The notes under the pieces: model-generated
The model's database searches: none
Told to the model about the DNA's origin: nothing
What the model saw: only the letters and a program-made list of their open reading frames with translations
Shown here: positions 6,999 through 17,520 of the stretch, piece by piece
Numbering within the stretch: the first letter of the stretch is position 1
Layout: the number at the start of each line of letters is the position of its first letter
Source: Actinomadura sp. WMMA1423
Lineage (GTDB): Bacteria > Actinomycetota > Actinomycetes > Streptosporangiales > Streptosporangiaceae
Assembly (NCBI RefSeq): GCF_006547145.1
Contig: NZ_CP041244.1
Location: 6,014,001-6,078,000, forward strand
Length of the DNA stretch: 64,000 nucleotides
Direction: 5' to 3'
Translations under genes and position numbers: made by a program

Positions 6999-7544
6999 AT
7001 GGGTCTAGAGGAGAAACTCCCCAGCGGATTCCTGCTGAGCACGGTCGAGCAGGCGGCGGGGTGGGCGCGCAGTTCCTCGGTCTGGCCGGCGACGTTCGGC
7101 CTCGCGTGCTGCGCCATCGAGATGATGGCCGCCGGCGACCCCCGGCACGACTTCTCCCGGTGGGGGATGGAGCGCGCCTCGGCGACGCCGCGGCAGGCCG
7201 ACCTGATGATCGTCGCGGGCCGGGTGAGCCAGAAGATGGCGCCGGTGCTGCGGCAGATCTACGACCAGATGACCGAGCCGAAGTGGGTCATCGCGATGGG
7301 CGTGTGCGCCTCGTCCGGCGGCATGTTCAACAACTACGCGGTCGTGCAGGGCGTGGACCACATCGTCCCGGTGGACATCTACCTGCCCGGCTGCCCGCCG
7401 CGGCCCGAGATGCTGCTGGACGCGATCCTGAAGCTGCACGACAAGATCCAGAACACCAAGCTCGGGCCGCAGCGCCAGAAGCAGATCGCCGAGCTCGAAG
7501 AGGCCAAGCGCCGGCGGCTCCCGCTGCTCGGACAGGGAGCGTGA
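6999..7544 (+). CDS. nuoB: NADH-quinone oxidoreductase subunit B (N2 cluster)
   Basis: A 181-residue hydrophilic subunit that holds the terminal [4Fe-4S] cluster N2 next to the quinone site. The ligands are visible: the tandem CC in FGLACCAIEMM, the Cys in MGVCASSGG and the Cys in LPGCPPRPE. The ATG at 6999 follows the nuoA stop by one base. The C-terminal extension after the core is short (LEEAKRRRLPLLGQGA), unlike the paralogue at 56707, which carries a long acidic tail. Confidence 0.97.
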   Translation: MGLEEKLPSGFLLSTVEQAAGWARSSSVWPATFGLACCAIEMMAAGDPRHDFSRWGMERASATPRQADLMIVAGRVSQKMAPVLRQIYDQMTEPKWVIAMGVCASSGGMFNNYAVVQGVDHIVPVDIYLPGCPPRPEMLLDAILKLHDKIQNTKLGPQRQKQIAELEEAKRRRLPLLGQGA

Positions 7545-7545
7545 C

Positions 7546-8288
7546 ATGAGTTCGCAGAACCCTGAGCAGCGGGCCGAGCAGGGGGCCGACAAGCTCCCCG
7601 CGCAGGCCGAGGAGGAGCGCCGCGAGCAGCCCGTCGACCGCAGGGGCATGTTCGGCGCGCGGACGACCGGCGACACCTCCGGTTACGGCGGGCTCGTCAT
7701 CCGGCAGAGCCCGAAGGTGTCCGCCCAGCGCCCGTACGGCGGGCCCGGCGGCGCCGCCGAGGCGGGCGAGTTCGACGAGGTCGCCGACGAGCTGGAGCGG
7801 GCCTTCCCGCACTTCGGTGACGCCGTCGAGCGGGTCGTCGTCGACCGCGGCGAGATCACGTTCTTCGTCAGGCGCGAGCACCTGGTCGAGGTCGCGCGGA
7901 CCATGCGGGACGAGCCGTCCCTGCGCTTCGAGATGTGCTCGGGCGTGTCGGGCGTGCACTACCCGAAGGACACCGGCGCCGAGCTCCACTCGGTCGTGCA
8001 CCTGCTGTCGATCACCCACAACCGGCGCGTCCGGCTGGAGGTGACCTGCCCCGACGCCGACCCGCACGTCCCGTCGCTGGTGCGGGTCTACCCGACGAGC
8101 GACTGGCACGAGCGGGAGACCTACGACTTCTTCGGGATCGTCTACGACGGCCATCCGGCGCTCACGCGCATCGAGATGCCCGACGACTGGGTCGGCCATC
8201 CGCAGCGCAAGGACTACCCCCTCGGCGGCATCCCCGTCGAGTACCGCGGCGCGGAGATCCCCCCGCCCGACGAGCGGAGGTCGTACGT

Positions 8289-8292
<4 letters not shown>
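7546..8292 (+). CDS. nuoC: NADH-quinone oxidoreductase subunit C
   Basis: A 248-residue subunit of the peripheral arm (30-kDa type) without iron-sulphur ligands. The signature is WHERETYDFFGIVYDGHP followed by RKDYPLGG. The first ~65 residues are polar and low in conservation (EQRAEQGADKLPAQAEEERRE), an extension common in actinobacteria. It starts 1 nt after nuoB and overlaps nuoD by an ATGA junction. NuoC and NuoD are separate here, unlike the fused NuoCD of E. coli. Confidence 0.95.
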
Positions 8293-9631
<1,339 letters not shown>

Positions 9632-9635
<4 letters not shown>

Positions 9636-9733
9636 GCACACCACGTGGTTCGGATGGCGGCATGGTCGTCTCCACCAACGGAATCGCTGCTGTGGCCAGC
9701 ATCGACCCGGTCATGGGGGGAGTGGACCGATGA
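9632..9733 (+). CDS. 33-residue micro-ORF duplicating the NuoD C-terminus
   Basis: Reads MSTPRGSDGGMVVSTNG then IAAVASIDPVMGGVDR, i.e. a new 17-residue head joined to the exact last 16 residues of NuoD. Its ATG overlaps the nuoD stop (ATGA at 9632-9635) and its stop overlaps the nuoE start (ATGA at 9730-9733), so a ribosome leaving nuoD must translate it to reach nuoE by coupling. It may be a true small peptide, or only a coupling device left by a duplication. The single base change in the duplicated part is synonymous. No known family applies. Confidence 0.6.
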
Positions 9734-10509
9734 CATACGGACCCGAGGTCCGCGAGCGGCTGGAGCGCGACGCCAAGGAGATCATCGGCCGGTACCCCCG
9801 GCCGCGCTCGGCGCTGCTGCCGCTGCTGCACCTGGTGCAGTCGGAGGAGGGCCACGTCACCGAGGACGGGATCGAGTTCTGCGCGGAGCAGCTCGGCATC
9901 ACCCCGGCGCAGGTGACGGGCGTCGCGACCTTCTACACGCAGTACAAGCACGCGCCGGTCGGCGAGTACCACGTCGGCGTCTGCATCAACACGCTGTGCG
10001 CGGTGATGGGCGGCGACCAGATCTGGAACGAGCTGAGCGAGCACGCCGGGGTCGGGCACGACGAGGCCACCCCCGACGGCAAGGTCAGCCTGGAGCGGAT
10101 CGAGTGCAACGCGGCCTGCGACTTCGCCCCGGTGATGATGGTGAACTGGGAGTTCTTCGACAACATGACTCCCGAGAAGGCCAAGCAGCTCGTCGACGAC
10201 CTGCGCTCGGGTAAGCAAGTGCTTCCTTCGCGCGGGCCGGAGAGCCTGGCCACCTGGAAGGAGGCGTCCCGCGTGCTCGCCGGGTTCCCGGACGGGCGCG
10301 CCGGCGAGGGCCTCCAGGCCGGGCCGGAGTCGCTGGTCGGGCTCAAGCTCGCGCAGGAGCGCGGCTGGGAGGCGCCCCGCGCGGACGTCGAGCGCGAGCG
10401 CCCGGAGGAGCCGGTGAAGGCCGAGGAGATGGGCTCGACGCCGCAGGAACCGGGCAAGCCGGTCAGCGGCGAGGTCAAGCCCGGGTCGCAGGAGGGGCGG
10501 AACAAGTGA
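9730..10509 (+). CDS. nuoE: NADH-quinone oxidoreductase subunit E
   Basis: A 259-residue thioredoxin-like [2Fe-2S] subunit of the NADH module (cluster N1a). The ligands appear as Cx4C in CINTLC and Cx3C in CNAAC. The catalytic core ends near residue 185; a ~75-residue Glu/Pro/Lys-rich tail follows (for example EEPVKAEEMGSTPQEPGKPV), longer than the usual ~165-residue NuoE. I start at ATG 9730, coupled to the micro-ORF stop; the longer upstream reading frame merely overlaps nuoD in another frame. Confidence 0.95.
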   Translation: MTYGPEVRERLERDAKEIIGRYPRPRSALLPLLHLVQSEEGHVTEDGIEFCAEQLGITPAQVTGVATFYTQYKHAPVGEYHVGVCINTLCAVMGGDQIWNELSEHAGVGHDEATPDGKVSLERIECNAACDFAPVMMVNWEFFDNMTPEKAKQLVDDLRSGKQVLPSRGPESLATWKEASRVLAGFPDGRAGEGLQAGPESLVGLKLAQERGWEAPRADVERERPEEPVKAEEMGSTPQEPGKPVSGEVKPGSQEGRNK

Positions 10510-11804
10510 CCACGCTCACCCCGATCCTCACCAAGAACTGGGACCAGGCCGACTCGTTCACCCGCGCGGGCTACGAGCGCGACGGCGGCTACGAGGCGCT
10601 GCGCAAGGCGTTCCGCATGGAGCCGGACGAGATCGTCCAGGCGGTCAAGGACTCCGGCCTGCGCGGCCGCGGCGGCGCGGGCTTCCCCACCGGGATGAAG
10701 TGGGGCTTCCTGCCCCCGACCAGCCCGAACCCGCGCTACCTCGTCGTCAACGCCGACGAGTCCGAGCCGGGGACGTGCAAGGACATCCCGCTCATGATGG
10801 CCAACCCGCACGTGCTCGTCGAGGGCGTCGTCATCAGCTCGTACGCGATCAAGTCGAACCTCGCGTTCATCTACGTGCGCGGCGAGGTGCTGCACGTGAT
10901 CCGCCGCCTCCACCAGGCGGTGGCGGAGGCGTACGAGGCCGGCTACCTCGGCAAGGACATCCTCGGGTCCGGCTACGACCTGGACGTGGTCGTGCACAGC
11001 GGCGCCGGGGCCTACATCTGCGGCGAGGAGACGGCGCTGCTGGACTCCCTCGAGGGGTTCCGCGGTCAGCCCAGGCTCAAGCCCCCCTTCCCGGCGGTCG
11101 CGGGCCTGTACGGCGGGCCCACCGTCATCAACAACGTCGAGTCGATCTCCTCGGTTCCCTCGATCATCGCCAACGGGCCTGAGTGGTTCGCCGCGATGGG
11201 CACCGAGAAGTCCCAGGGCTTCGGGATCTTCTCGCTGTCGGGGCACGTCACGCGGCCCGGGCAGTACGAGGCGCCGCTCGGCATCACGCTGCGGGAGCTG
11301 CTCGACATGGCGGGCGGCGTCCGCGAGGGGCACCGGCTGAAGTTCTGGACGCCCGGCGGGTCGTCCACGCCGATCTTCACCGACGAGCACCTGGACGTGC
11401 CGCTGGACTTCGAGTCCGTCGGCGCCGCCGGGTCGATGCTCGGCACCCGGGCCCTGCAGATCTTCGACGAGACGACCTGCGTCGTCCGCGCCGTGCTGCG
11501 CTGGTCGGAGTTCTACGCGCACGAGTCGTGCGGCAAGTGCACGCCGTGCCGCGAGGGCACCTACTGGTACAAGCTGATGCTGAAGCGGCTGGAGGCGGGC
11601 CAGGGCTCCGAGGAGGACCTGGAGACCCTGCTCGACCTGTCCGACAACATCCTCGGCCGGGCCTTCTGCGCGCTCGGCGACGGCGCGACCAGCCCGGTCG
11701 TCTCGTCCATCAAGCTCTTCCGGGACGAGTACCTCCGGCACTTCGAGCTGGGCGCCTGCCCGTTCGACCCGGCCAAGTCCACCCTCTGGGGAGGTGCCAA
11801 GTGA
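10506..11804 (+). CDS. nuoF: NADH-quinone oxidoreductase subunit F (NADH/FMN)
   Basis: A 432-residue subunit that oxidises NADH through FMN and passes electrons to cluster N3. The FMN/NADH glycine motif is GRGGAGFPTGMKW, with NADESEPGTCKD and SGAGAYICGEETAL downstream. The N3 [4Fe-4S] ligands are in ESCGKCTPCREGT plus the later Cys in AFCALGDGA. The GTG start overlaps the nuoE stop (GTGA). No equivalent is found in the second nuo locus. Confidence 0.97.
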   Translation: MTTLTPILTKNWDQADSFTRAGYERDGGYEALRKAFRMEPDEIVQAVKDSGLRGRGGAGFPTGMKWGFLPPTSPNPRYLVVNADESEPGTCKDIPLMMANPHVLVEGVVISSYAIKSNLAFIYVRGEVLHVIRRLHQAVAEAYEAGYLGKDILGSGYDLDVVVHSGAGAYICGEETALLDSLEGFRGQPRLKPPFPAVAGLYGGPTVINNVESISSVPSIIANGPEWFAAMGTEKSQGFGIFSLSGHVTRPGQYEAPLGITLRELLDMAGGVREGHRLKFWTPGGSSTPIFTDEHLDVPLDFESVGAAGSMLGTRALQIFDETTCVVRAVLRWSEFYAHESCGKCTPCREGTYWYKLMLKRLEAGQGSEEDLETLLDLSDNILGRAFCALGDGATSPVVSSIKLFRDEYLRHFELGACPFDPAKSTLWGGAK

Positions 11805-14266
11805 CCGTCACCGACGACAAGTCGGCGGTGGACAAGCCGGTGGAGATGGTCTCGTGCACCATCGACGGCTTCGAGATCGAGGTGCCCAAGGGCACGCTGA
11901 TCATCCGGGCCGCCGAGCTGCTCGGCATCCAGATCCCCCGGTTCTGCGACCACCCGCTGCTGGACCCGGTCGGGGCCTGCCGGCAGTGCCTGGTGGAGGT
12001 CCCCGACGCGGGCAACGGCCGCGGCATGCCGAAGCCGCAGGCGTCCTGCACCACCGCGGTGATGCCCGGGATGGTCGTCAAGACCCAGCTCACCTCGGCG
12101 GTCGCCGACAAGGCGCAGCACGGCGTGATGGAGCTGCTGCTGATCAACCACCCGCTGGACTGCCCGATCTGCGACAAGGGCGGCGAGTGCCCGCTGCAGA
12201 ACCAGGCGATGTCCAACGGGCGCGGCGAGTCCCGGTTCGTCGAGGCCAAGCGGACGTTCCCCAAGCCGATCCCGCTGTCCAGCCAGGTGCTGCTCGACCG
12301 GGAGCGCTGCATCCAGTGCGCCCGCTGCACCCGGTTCTCCGACCAGATCGCCGGCGACGCGTTCATCGACCTGTTCGACCGCGGCGCGAAGGAGCAGGTC
12401 GGGGCGGCCGACGGCAAGCCGTTCCAGTCCTACTTCTCCGGCAACACCGTGCAGATCTGCCCGGTGGGCGCGCTGACCGGCGCCGCGTACCGGTTCCGGT
12501 CGCGCCCGTTCGACCTGGTCTCGCAGCCGAGCGTCTGCGAGCACTGCGCGTCCGGCTGCGCGATGCGCACCGACCACCGGCGCGGGAAGATCACGCGCCG
12601 GCTGGCCGGGGACGACCCGCAGGTCAACGAGGAGTGGAACTGCGACAAGGGCCGCTGGGCGTTCACCTACGGGACCCAGCCCGAGCGGCTCACCCAGCCG
12701 CTCGTCCGCGGCGAGGACGGTGAGCTCGAGCCGGCTTCCTGGCCCGAGGCGCTCACGATCGCGGCGCGCGGCCTCGCGGCGGCGCGCGGGTCTGCCGGCG
12801 TCCTGACCGGCGGCCGCGTCACCCTCGAGGACGCCTACGCCTACGCCAAGTTCGCCCGGATCGCGCTCGGCACCAACGACGTCGACTTCCGGGCCAGGCC
12901 GCTGTCGGACGAGGAGTCGGGCTTCCTCGCCTCGTCCGTCGCGGGGCACCCCATCGAGGTGACCTACGCCGACCTCGAGAAGGCGCCGGTCGTGCTGCTC
13001 GCCGGGTTCGAACCGGAGGAGGAGTCGCCGATCGTCTTCCTGCGGCTCCGCAAGGCGTTCCGCAAGAACCGCGTGAAGGTGTTCGCGGCGGCCCCGTTCG
13101 CCACGCGCGGGCTGGGGAAGGTCGGCGGCACGCTGCTGCCGACGGTGCCCGGGGCGGAGGCCGAGACCCTCGGCTCCCTCATCGGGGACGACGCCCGCGC
13201 CGACATCCGCACGCTCCTGGAGACGCCAGGCGCGGTCATCCTCGTCGGCGAGCGGCTCGCCACCAGCCCGGGCGCGCTGACCTCGGCGGTCCGGGTGGCC
13301 CAGGCGACCGGTGCCAGGCTGGCGTGGATCCCGCGCCGGGCCGGTGAGCGCGGCGCGATCGAGGCCGGGGCGCTGCCCGGGCTGCTGCCGATCGGCCGTC
13401 CCGTCGCCGACCCGGCGGCGCGCGCCGAGGTCGCCCGCACCTGGGGCGTCGCCGACCTGCCCGCCGGTCCCGGCGAGGACACCGCCGGCATCATCGCGGC
13501 GGCGGCCGCCGGGCGGCGCGGCGCGCTGCTCGTCGGCGGGGTCGACCCCTACGACCTGCCCGACCCGGAGGCGATGCTCCGGGCGCTGGAGGCCACCCCG
13601 TTCGTGGTGAGCCTGGAGCAGCGGCCGAGCGCGGTCACCGACCGCGCCGACGTCGTCCTGCCGGTCGCGGCGGTCGCGGAGAAGTCCGGGACGTTCGTCG
13701 ACTGGGAGGGCCGCGGCCGCCCGTTCGAGGTGGTGCTGAAGTCCGCCGGGCGGATGTCGGACCTGCGGGTGCTGGAGGCCCTGGCCGACGAGATGGACGT
13801 CCACCTCGGCCTGCCGGGCCCCGAGGCCGCGCGCCGCGAGATGGCCGCCCTCGGCGCGTACCGCGGCGAGCGCCCGGACGCGCCGAACGTCTCGCAGGGC
13901 CTGGCCCCGCACCCCGAGCGGGGCGAGGCGCTCCTCGCGACCTGGCGGCTCCTGCTGGACCGGGGCCGCATGCAGGACGGCGAGCCGTTCCTCGCGGGCA
14001 CCGCCAAGCCCGCCGCCGCCCGGCTGTCGCCCGCGACGGCCGCCGAGATCGGCGCCACCGGCGCCGTGACGGTCACGGCCGCGCGCGGCGAGGTCACGCT
14101 CCCGCTCGAGATCACCCCCGACCTGCCCGACCGGGTGGTGTGGCTGCCGACGAACTCGGCGGGCTGCGCCCTGCACCGGGATCTCGGCGCGGTGGCGGGA
14201 GGCGTCGTCAAGATCGCGAGCGCGGTGCTCGCGACCGCGACCGAGAACGCTGGAGGCATCCGATGA
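11801..14266 (+). CDS. nuoG: NADH-quinone oxidoreductase subunit G
   Basis: An 821-residue iron-sulphur subunit. In order: an N-terminal ferredoxin-like [2Fe-2S] domain (CDHPLLDPVGACRQC), the His-ligated N5 motif HPLDCPICDKGGEC, the N4 motif CIQCARCTRF with its distal Cys in QICPVGAL, and an N7-type set CEHCASGC with NCDKGRW. A molybdopterin-oxidoreductase-like C-terminal half follows without an obvious catalytic site. The extra N7 cluster is a feature of only some bacterial enzymes. The GTG start is coupled to nuoF (GTGA), and the stop is coupled to nuoH. Confidence 0.96.
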   Translation: MTVTDDKSAVDKPVEMVSCTIDGFEIEVPKGTLIIRAAELLGIQIPRFCDHPLLDPVGACRQCLVEVPDAGNGRGMPKPQASCTTAVMPGMVVKTQLTSAVADKAQHGVMELLLINHPLDCPICDKGGECPLQNQAMSNGRGESRFVEAKRTFPKPIPLSSQVLLDRERCIQCARCTRFSDQIAGDAFIDLFDRGAKEQVGAADGKPFQSYFSGNTVQICPVGALTGAAYRFRSRPFDLVSQPSVCEHCASGCAMRTDHRRGKITRRLAGDDPQVNEEWNCDKGRWAFTYGTQPERLTQPLVRGEDGELEPASWPEALTIAARGLAAARGSAGVLTGGRVTLEDAYAYAKFARIALGTNDVDFRARPLSDEESGFLASSVAGHPIEVTYADLEKAPVVLLAGFEPEEESPIVFLRLRKAFRKNRVKVFAAAPFATRGLGKVGGTLLPTVPGAEAETLGSLIGDDARADIRTLLETPGAVILVGERLATSPGALTSAVRVAQATGARLAWIPRRAGERGAIEAGALPGLLPIGRPVADPAARAEVARTWGVADLPAGPGEDTAGIIAAAAAGRRGALLVGGVDPYDLPDPEAMLRALEATPFVVSLEQRPSAVTDRADVVLPVAAVAEKSGTFVDWEGRGRPFEVVLKSAGRMSDLRVLEALADEMDVHLGLPGPEAARREMAALGAYRGERPDAPNVSQGLAPHPERGEALLATWRLLLDRGRMQDGEPFLAGTAKPAAARLSPATAAEIGATGAVTVTAARGEVTLPLEITPDLPDRVVWLPTNSAGCALHRDLGAVAGGVVKIASAVLATATENAGGIR

Positions 14267-15603
14267 GCTCCCTGGCCGCGGCGCCGGCGCCCGACCCGCA
14301 GCTGCAGGACTTCGGTTCGGACCCGTGGTGGCTGGTCGGCGGCAAGGTCCTCGCCGTCTTCGTGTTCCTCGTCGTCACCGTGCTGATGACGATGTGGATC
14401 GAGCGGCGGGTCATCGGCCGGATGCAGCTGCGCGTCGGCCCCAACCGCGCCGGGCCCTTCGGCCTGCTGCAGGGCCTCGCCGACGGCGTCAAGCTGGCGC
14501 TGAAGGAGGACATCGTCCCCCGCCAGGTGGACAAGATCGTGTTCGTCCTGGCGCCGGTGATGTCGGCGGTGCCGGCGTTCATCTCGTTCATCATCATCCC
14601 GTTCGGCCCGACGGTGTCGGTGTTCGGGCACCAGACGGCGCTGCAGGGCACCGACCTGCCGGTCGCCGTGCTGCTCGTCCTCGCGATGTCGTCGATGGGG
14701 ATCTACGGCATCGTGCTGGCCGGCTGGTCCTCGATGTCGCCGTACTCGCTGCTCGGCGGGCTGCGCTCGTCCGCCCAGATGATCTCCTACGAGATCGCGA
14801 TGGGCCTGTCGTTCGTGGCCGTGTTCATGTTCGCGGGCTCGATGTCCACCTCGGAGATCGTCGCGGCGCAGCACGACAAGTGGTTCGTGGTGCTGCTCGC
14901 GCCGTCGTTCGTCGTGTACGTGATCACGATGATGGGCGAGTCGAACCGCATCCCGTTCGACCTGCCCGAGGGCGAGGGCGAGCTGGTCGGCGGCTTCCAC
15001 ACCGAGTACTCGTCGCTGAAGTTCGCGATGTTCTTCCTCGCGGAGTACATCAACCTGGCGACGCTGTCGGCACTCGCCACCACCCTGTTCCTCGGCGGCT
15101 GGCGCGCTCCCGCGCCGATCTCCACGGTGTGGGCGGGCGCCAACTCCGGCTGGTGGCCGGTGCTGTGGTTCCTGGTCAAGGTCTTCCTGTTCATCTTCTT
15201 CTTCATCTGGCTGCGCGGCTCGCTGCCACGCGTGCGCTACGACCAGCTCATGAAGCTCGGCTGGAAGGTGCTGATGCCCTTCTCACTCGGCTGGATCATG
15301 CTGGTCGCGACGATCCGCGCGCTGCGCAACGACGGCTACGAGATGCGGCAGCTGTTCATCGCCGCCGCCGTGGTCGCCGCGGTCGTGCTGGTCGCCACGG
15401 TGGTCTGGGAGATGGTCCGGGGCCGCGAGGACGGCGAGGAGGTCGTCCCGGGGGCCGGGCAGGGGCCGCGCACCGACCCGTCGGCGGGCGGGTTCCCGGT
15501 GCCGCCGATGGACGCGCCCCACTACCACGGCCGCGCCCGCGAGCCGGTCCGGCCGGCCACGATCGAAACCCCCTCCGAGGAGGTCACCAGTGGGACTCAC
15601 TGA
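14263..15603 (+). CDS. nuoH: NADH-quinone oxidoreductase subunit H
   Basis: A 446-residue membrane subunit with eight or more helices that connects the quinone site to the proton-pumping arm. Conserved blocks: ERRVIGRMQLRVGPNRAGP, LADGVKLALKEDIVP, and the acidic loop ESNRIPFDLPEGEGELVGGFHTEYSS. A polar C-terminal tail of about 70 residues (from REDGEEVVPGAG) extends beyond the usual ~330-residue core. It starts at ATG 14263 inside the nuoG stop and overlaps nuoI by 14 nt. Confidence 0.96.
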   Translation: MSSLAAAPAPDPQLQDFGSDPWWLVGGKVLAVFVFLVVTVLMTMWIERRVIGRMQLRVGPNRAGPFGLLQGLADGVKLALKEDIVPRQVDKIVFVLAPVMSAVPAFISFIIIPFGPTVSVFGHQTALQGTDLPVAVLLVLAMSSMGIYGIVLAGWSSMSPYSLLGGLRSSAQMISYEIAMGLSFVAVFMFAGSMSTSEIVAAQHDKWFVVLLAPSFVVYVITMMGESNRIPFDLPEGEGELVGGFHTEYSSLKFAMFFLAEYINLATLSALATTLFLGGWRAPAPISTVWAGANSGWWPVLWFLVKVFLFIFFFIWLRGSLPRVRYDQLMKLGWKVLMPFSLGWIMLVATIRALRNDGYEMRQLFIAAAVVAAVVLVATVVWEMVRGREDGEEVVPGAGQGPRTDPSAGGFPVPPMDAPHYHGRAREPVRPATIETPSEEVTSGTH

Positions 15604-16297
15604 TTTCCTGAACCCGGTCAAGGGGTTCGGGGTCTCGTTCCACCAGATGTTCATGAAGAGCGAGACCGTTCAGTACCCCGAGGTGAAGAAGCCGACGGCT
15701 CCTCGCTTCCACGGGCGGCACCAGCTGAACCGGTGGCCCGACGGCCTGGAGAAGTGCATCGGCTGCGAGCTGTGCGCGTGGGCCTGCCCCGCGGACGCGA
15801 TCTTCGTCGAGGGCGCCGACAACACGGCGGACGAGCGGTACTCGCCCGGCGAGCGCTACGGCCGCATCTACCAGATCAACTATCTGCGGTGCATCCTGTG
15901 CGGGCTGTGCATCGAGGCGTGCCCGACCCGGGCGCTCACGATGACCAACGAGTACGAGCTCGCCGACGACAGCCGCGAGAGCCTCATCTACACCAAGGAG
16001 ATGCTGCTCGCGCCGCTGCGCGAGGGCATGGAGGCGCCCCCGCACGAGATGCGGCTCGGCGACACCGAGGAGGACTACTACCGCCTCGGCCTCCAGGAGA
16101 GCGAGGCATCGCCGTCGGCCGGAACGCCCTCCGCTCCGGCGCCTTCCGAGGGGGGACGACCCCCCACGCCCCGCGGAACGCCTTCGGCTCCGAAGGTTCC
16201 TTCGGAAGACGGCGGACGCGCGAGCGTCGACCAGGCCGTCAAGCGCGAGAAGGACGCCAAGCGCGACAAGGCGCGCAAGGGCGGTGAGGGCAAGTGA
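15590..16297 (+). CDS. nuoI: NADH-quinone oxidoreductase subunit I (two 4Fe-4S)
   Basis: A 235-residue ferredoxin-like subunit carrying clusters N6a and N6b. Two CxxCxxCxxxCP motifs are seen: CIGCELCAWACP and CILCGLCIEACP. The core ends near residue 165. The remaining ~70 residues are Pro/Ser/Lys-rich and encoded by DNA with two perfect hairpins and an imperfect direct repeat (16121-16206), suggesting an inserted repetitive element read in frame. The GTG start at 15590 lies inside the end of nuoH. Confidence 0.95.
   Translation: MGLTDFLNPVKGFGVSFHQMFMKSETVQYPEVKKPTAPRFHGRHQLNRWPDGLEKCIGCELCAWACPADAIFVEGADNTADERYSPGERYGRIYQINYLRCILCGLCIEACPTRALTMTNEYELADDSRESLIYTKEMLLAPLREGMEAPPHEMRLGDTEEDYYRLGLQESEASPSAGTPSAPAPSEGGRPPTPRGTPSAPKVPSEDGGRASVDQAVKREKDAKRDKARKGGEGK
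16121..16206. repeat. Palindrome-rich insert in the nuoI 3' coding region
   Basis: Direct repeats GGAACGCCCTCCGCTCCG (16121-16138) and GGAACGCCTTCGGCTCCG (16175-16192) agree at 16 of 18 bases. They flank a perfect hairpin GGGGGG-ACGA-CCCCCC (16150-16165). The second copy runs into TCCGAAGG-TT-CCTTCGGA (16189-16206). It encodes the low-complexity tail of NuoI. Confidence 0.7.
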
Positions 16298-17214
16298 CCG
16301 GCTCCGTCGCGAGCGCGCAGGTGCTCGCCGCCGAGGTCGCCGACAAGCAGTCCGGCGAGCCGTTCTTCTTCTGGCTGCTGGCGGTCGTCTCGGTGCTCGC
16401 CGCGCTCGGCATGATCTTCATGCGGAAGGCGGTGCACTCGGCGCTGCTGCTGGCGACCGTGATGCTCTGCCTGGCCGCGCTGTACGCGATCCAGAACGCG
16501 CCCTTCCTGGCGTTCGTGCAGGTGATCGTCTACACCGGCGCGGTGCTGATGCTGTTCCTGTTCGTGCTGATGCTCGTCGGCGTCAGTTCCACCGACTCGC
16601 TGGTGGAGACGATCCGGGGGCAGCGGTTCTGGGCCGTGATCGCCGCGGTCGGCTTCCTCGTCCTGCTCACCGTCGGGGTCGGCAACGCCGCGCTCGGCGG
16701 CTCGGCGGGGCTGACCCAGGCCAACTCCGAGGGCAACGTCGTCGGCCTGGCCCGGCTGCTGTTCTCCAAGTACGTGTTCGCGTTCGAGGCGACCAGCGCC
16801 CTGCTGATCACCGCGGCGCTGGGCGCGATGGTGCTGGCGCACCGCGAGCGCACCGAGCCGAAGGCGACGCAGAAGGACCTGTCGCGGCAGCGGTTCCTGT
16901 CAGGCTCCCACCCGGGCCCGCTGCCGGGCCCCGGCACCTACGCCCGGCACAACGCCGTCGACATGCCGGCGCTGCTGCCCGACGGGACGCCCTCGGAGCT
17001 GTCGGTCAACCCGGTCATCGCGGCCCGCACCGACACCGCCGAGCGGCACGCCGACCTGTACGGCGGCTCCGAGGAGGAGGCCCTCGAACGGGACGTGGCC
17101 GCCGTGAAGGCGGTCACCGAGGACGTCCGCGAGACCGACGCCGAGGGGCGCTCGGTCAAGTCGGGGACGCCCGCCGCCGGCGGCGGCGCGAGTGAAGGCG
17201 AGGCAGGCGAATGA
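16294..17214 (+). CDS. nuoJ: NADH-quinone oxidoreductase subunit J
   Basis: A 306-residue membrane subunit with about five helices. The conserved segment FLAFVQVIVYTGAVLMLFLFVLML includes the pi-bulge helix TMH3 with the VxYxGA pattern typical of NuoJ. After the last helix (~residue 185) a ~120-residue cytoplasmic extension follows, containing HPGPLPGPGTYARHNAVDMPALLPDG and then charged low-complexity sequence, as often seen in actinobacterial NuoJ. GTGA coupling to nuoI, ATGA coupling to nuoK. Confidence 0.95.
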   Translation: MTGSVASAQVLAAEVADKQSGEPFFFWLLAVVSVLAALGMIFMRKAVHSALLLATVMLCLAALYAIQNAPFLAFVQVIVYTGAVLMLFLFVLMLVGVSSTDSLVETIRGQRFWAVIAAVGFLVLLTVGVGNAALGGSAGLTQANSEGNVVGLARLLFSKYVFAFEATSALLITAALGAMVLAHRERTEPKATQKDLSRQRFLSGSHPGPLPGPGTYARHNAVDMPALLPDGTPSELSVNPVIAARTDTAERHADLYGGSEEEALERDVAAVKAVTEDVRETDAEGRSVKSGTPAAGGGASEGEAGE

Positions 17215-17510
17215 GTCCGGGGCACTACCTGGCGCTCTCGGCGATCCTGTTCACCATCGGAGCGCTCGGCGTCCTCGTGCGCCGCAACGCCATCGTGGTG
17301 TTCATGTGCGTCGAGCTGATGCTGAACGCGACGAACCTGGCGTTCGTCTCGTTCTCCCGCATGCACGGCAACCTCGACGGCCAGATCATCGCCTTCTTCG
17401 TGATGGTGGTGGCCGCCGCGGAGGTCGTGGTGGGTCTGGCGATCATCATGACCATCTTCCGGACCCGCAGGTCCTCGTCGGTCGACGACGCGAACCTGCT
17501 GAAGTACTGA
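17211..17510 (+). CDS. nuoK: NADH-quinone oxidoreductase subunit K
   Basis: A 99-residue subunit with three transmembrane helices, homologous to MrpC. The conserved glutamates of the proton path are in CVELMLNATNL (TMH2) and in the AAAEVVVGLAI block (TMH3). Length is standard for the family. The ATG overlaps the nuoJ stop; nuoL begins 10 nt after its stop. Confidence 0.96.
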   Translation: MSPGHYLALSAILFTIGALGVLVRRNAIVVFMCVELMLNATNLAFVSFSRMHGNLDGQIIAFFVMVVAAAEVVVGLAIIMTIFRTRRSSSVDDANLLKY

Positions 17511-17520
17511 GAGGCCAGGG

